From Ruminococcus sp. (lineage in GTDB: Bacteria; Bacillota; Clostridia; Oscillospirales; Acutalibacteraceae): DNA of 5,306 nucleotides. Below are positions 4,298 to 5,306 of this stretch, piece after piece. Under the pieces are notes generated by a model, which was not told where the DNA came from, did no database searches, and saw only the letters and a program-made list of their open reading frames with translations. Made by a program: the position numbers and the translations under genes. The stretch is taken from NCBI GenBank assembly GCA_022510985.1, contig JAFLSL010000092.1, forward strand, positions 1 through 5,306, in the 5' to 3' direction. The stretch's first letter is position 1. The number at the start of each line of letters is the position of its first letter.

Positions 4298-5266
4298 ATG
4301 AGTAAGAAAAAAATTGCGGTCTTAACAAGCGGAGGAGACGCTCCGGGAATGAATGCGGCAGTAAGAGCTGTTGTTCGTTCCGCTATTGCTAAGGGAATGG
4401 ATGTTTACGGTGTTTACCGCGGTTATAACGGTCTTTTAAACGCCGATGTTGAAAAAATGAATTTGCGTTCTGTTTCAGATATTATCGGAAACGGCGGAAC
4501 TATGCTCTATACTGCAAGAAGTGAGGAGTTTAAAACTTTAGAAGGACAGAAAAGAGCTGCTAAGCATTGCCAGGATTTAGGTATCTCAGGAGTTGTAGTT
4601 ATCGGCGGCGACGGTTCTTTCGCAGGTGCAAGAGCACTCACAAACGCAGGTGTTAACTGTATCGGTATTCCAGGCACTATTGATAATGATATAGCTTGCT
4701 CCGAATATACAATCGGCTTTGATACAGCTATGAATACAGCAATTGAAATGATAGATAAAATTCGTGACACAGCTCAATCCCACGATCGTTGCTCTGTTGT
4801 TGAGGTTATGGGCCGCCGCTGCGGAGATATTGCTCTTCAGGTTGGAATTGCCTGCGGTGCAACAGCAATTCTTGTTCCTGAGGTTGAGTACGATATCGAA
4901 AAGGATGTTATCGCAAGAATCGTAGATACACAAAAGACCGGCAAAAAGCACTTTGTTGTAGTTGTTGCTGAAGGTGTCGGCGGTGTTAACGACCTTGCAA
5001 AGTACGTTGAAAGTCGTCTCGGAATTGAAACAAGAGCTACAATCCTCGGCCATGTTCAGCGTGGCGGTTCTCCCACATTAAGAGATCGTGTAGTTGCATC
5101 TCTTATGGGACATAAGGCTGTTGATCTTCTTGAAGAGGGCAAAGGCAACAGAGTTGTCGCTATGAAAAACGGCGTGATTGTTGATTACGATATTACCGAG
5201 GCTCTTGAAATGCCCAGAGTTTTCAACACAGACCTCTATAATATTGCAAAAACAATTTCTATTTAA
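4298..5266 (+). CDS. pfkA: ATP-dependent 6-phosphofructokinase
   Basis: The enzyme phosphorylates fructose 6-phosphate to fructose 1,6-bisphosphate, the committed step of glycolysis, as a cytosolic tetramer. The 322-residue product has the normal bacterial length. Key motifs are TSGGDAPGMN (10-19), GGDGS (103-107) and PGTIDND (125-131) with the catalytic base D129, followed by MGRRCGD, AEGVG and LGHVQRGGS of the sugar-phosphate site. The glycine after the GGD aspartate (G106) and the glycine before TIDND (G126) indicate ATP rather than pyrophosphate as donor; PPi enzymes have Asp and Lys there. Arginines equivalent to the E. coli allosteric site (R23, R27, R57) and the GKKH loop are kept, so ADP/PEP-type regulation is likely. 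It has its own promoter and a strong GGAGGT site. Pyruvate kinase, often next to pfkA in Firmicutes, would lie beyond the window if present. Confidence 0.97.
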   Translation: MSKKKIAVLTSGGDAPGMNAAVRAVVRSAIAKGMDVYGVYRGYNGLLNADVEKMNLRSVSDIIGNGGTMLYTARSEEFKTLEGQKRAAKHCQDLGISGVVVIGGDGSFAGARALTNAGVNCIGIPGTIDNDIACSEYTIGFDTAMNTAIEMIDKIRDTAQSHDRCSVVEVMGRRCGDIALQVGIACGATAILVPEVEYDIEKDVIARIVDTQKTGKKHFVVVVAEGVGGVNDLAKYVESRLGIETRATILGHVQRGGSPTLRDRVVASLMGHKAVDLLEEGKGNRVVAMKNGVIVDYDITEALEMPRVFNTDLYNIAKTISI

Positions 5267-5284
5267 TAAGTTTTTTATTTCGGC

Positions 5285-5306
5285 ACAATGTATGATAGTA
5301 TATTGT
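5285..5306. repeat. Short inverted repeat at the window end
   Basis: ACAAT (5285-5289) and ATTGT (5302-5306) form an imperfect dyad with a 12-base AT-rich centre, cut by the end of the window. No terminator hairpin is visible in the 40 bases after pfkA. It may be part of the promoter or operator of the next gene, or chance. Confidence 0.2.

Noticed and set aside
4586..5053. Minus-strand open frames opposite pfkA, mazG, hup and yabQ
   Set aside because: They are cysteine-, serine- or phenylalanine-rich shadows of confident genes, with no family resemblance.

Overview
The window looks like the chromosome of a low-to-moderate GC, spore-forming member of the Clostridia, possibly an Oscillospiraceae/Ruminococcaceae-type gut organism. 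The evidence is the gene set: yabP and yabQ occur in endospore formers, the order mazG-(hup)-rqcP-yabP-yabQ-divIC-yabR is the Firmicute 'yab' cluster, and Shine-Dalgarno sites are GGAGG-like. The genus assignment is inference. All eight confident genes after mazG, and mazG itself, lie on the + strand. No mobile element, CRISPR array, tRNA or rRNA is visible.

Layout. Positions 4-1088 hold mazG (nucleotide-pool cleaning) and a highly expressed-looking HU gene, closed by a perfect intrinsic terminator. Positions 1151-3020 hold rqcP (ribosome rescue), yabP and yabQ (sporulation), divIC/ftsB (septum assembly) and yabR (an S1-domain RNA-binding protein), closed by a second hairpin terminator. Positions 3064-4185 hold a YpsC/RlmL-type THUMP-domain rRNA methyltransferase. 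Positions 4298-5266 hold pfkA (ATP-dependent 6-phosphofructokinase), preceded by a recognisable promoter and a strong ribosome binding site. The last 40 bases are non-coding.

How the genes fit together. The cluster mixes housekeeping functions (MazG, HU, RqcP, DivIC, YabR) with two genes that should be needed only in sporulation. The sequence offers a plausible way to separate them. A 12-bp perfect hairpin (1403-1438) pairs the yabP Shine-Dalgarno with an upstream anti-Shine-Dalgarno. A SigE-like -10 (CATATAAT, 1408-1415) sits inside the 5' arm, so transcripts started there would lack that arm and be translatable, while read-through from rqcP would be masked or terminated. A second SigA-like promoter (TTGAAA-N18-TATAAT, 2048-2077) inside yabQ could supply DivIC and YabR during growth. 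This is an inference from sequence, and it is the most interesting point in the window.

The genes themselves belong to known families; I see no evidence for an entirely new protein system. The unusual content is in the junctions: three hairpins lie 7-22 bases ahead of the next start codon, and yabQ and divIC overlap by 89 bases.
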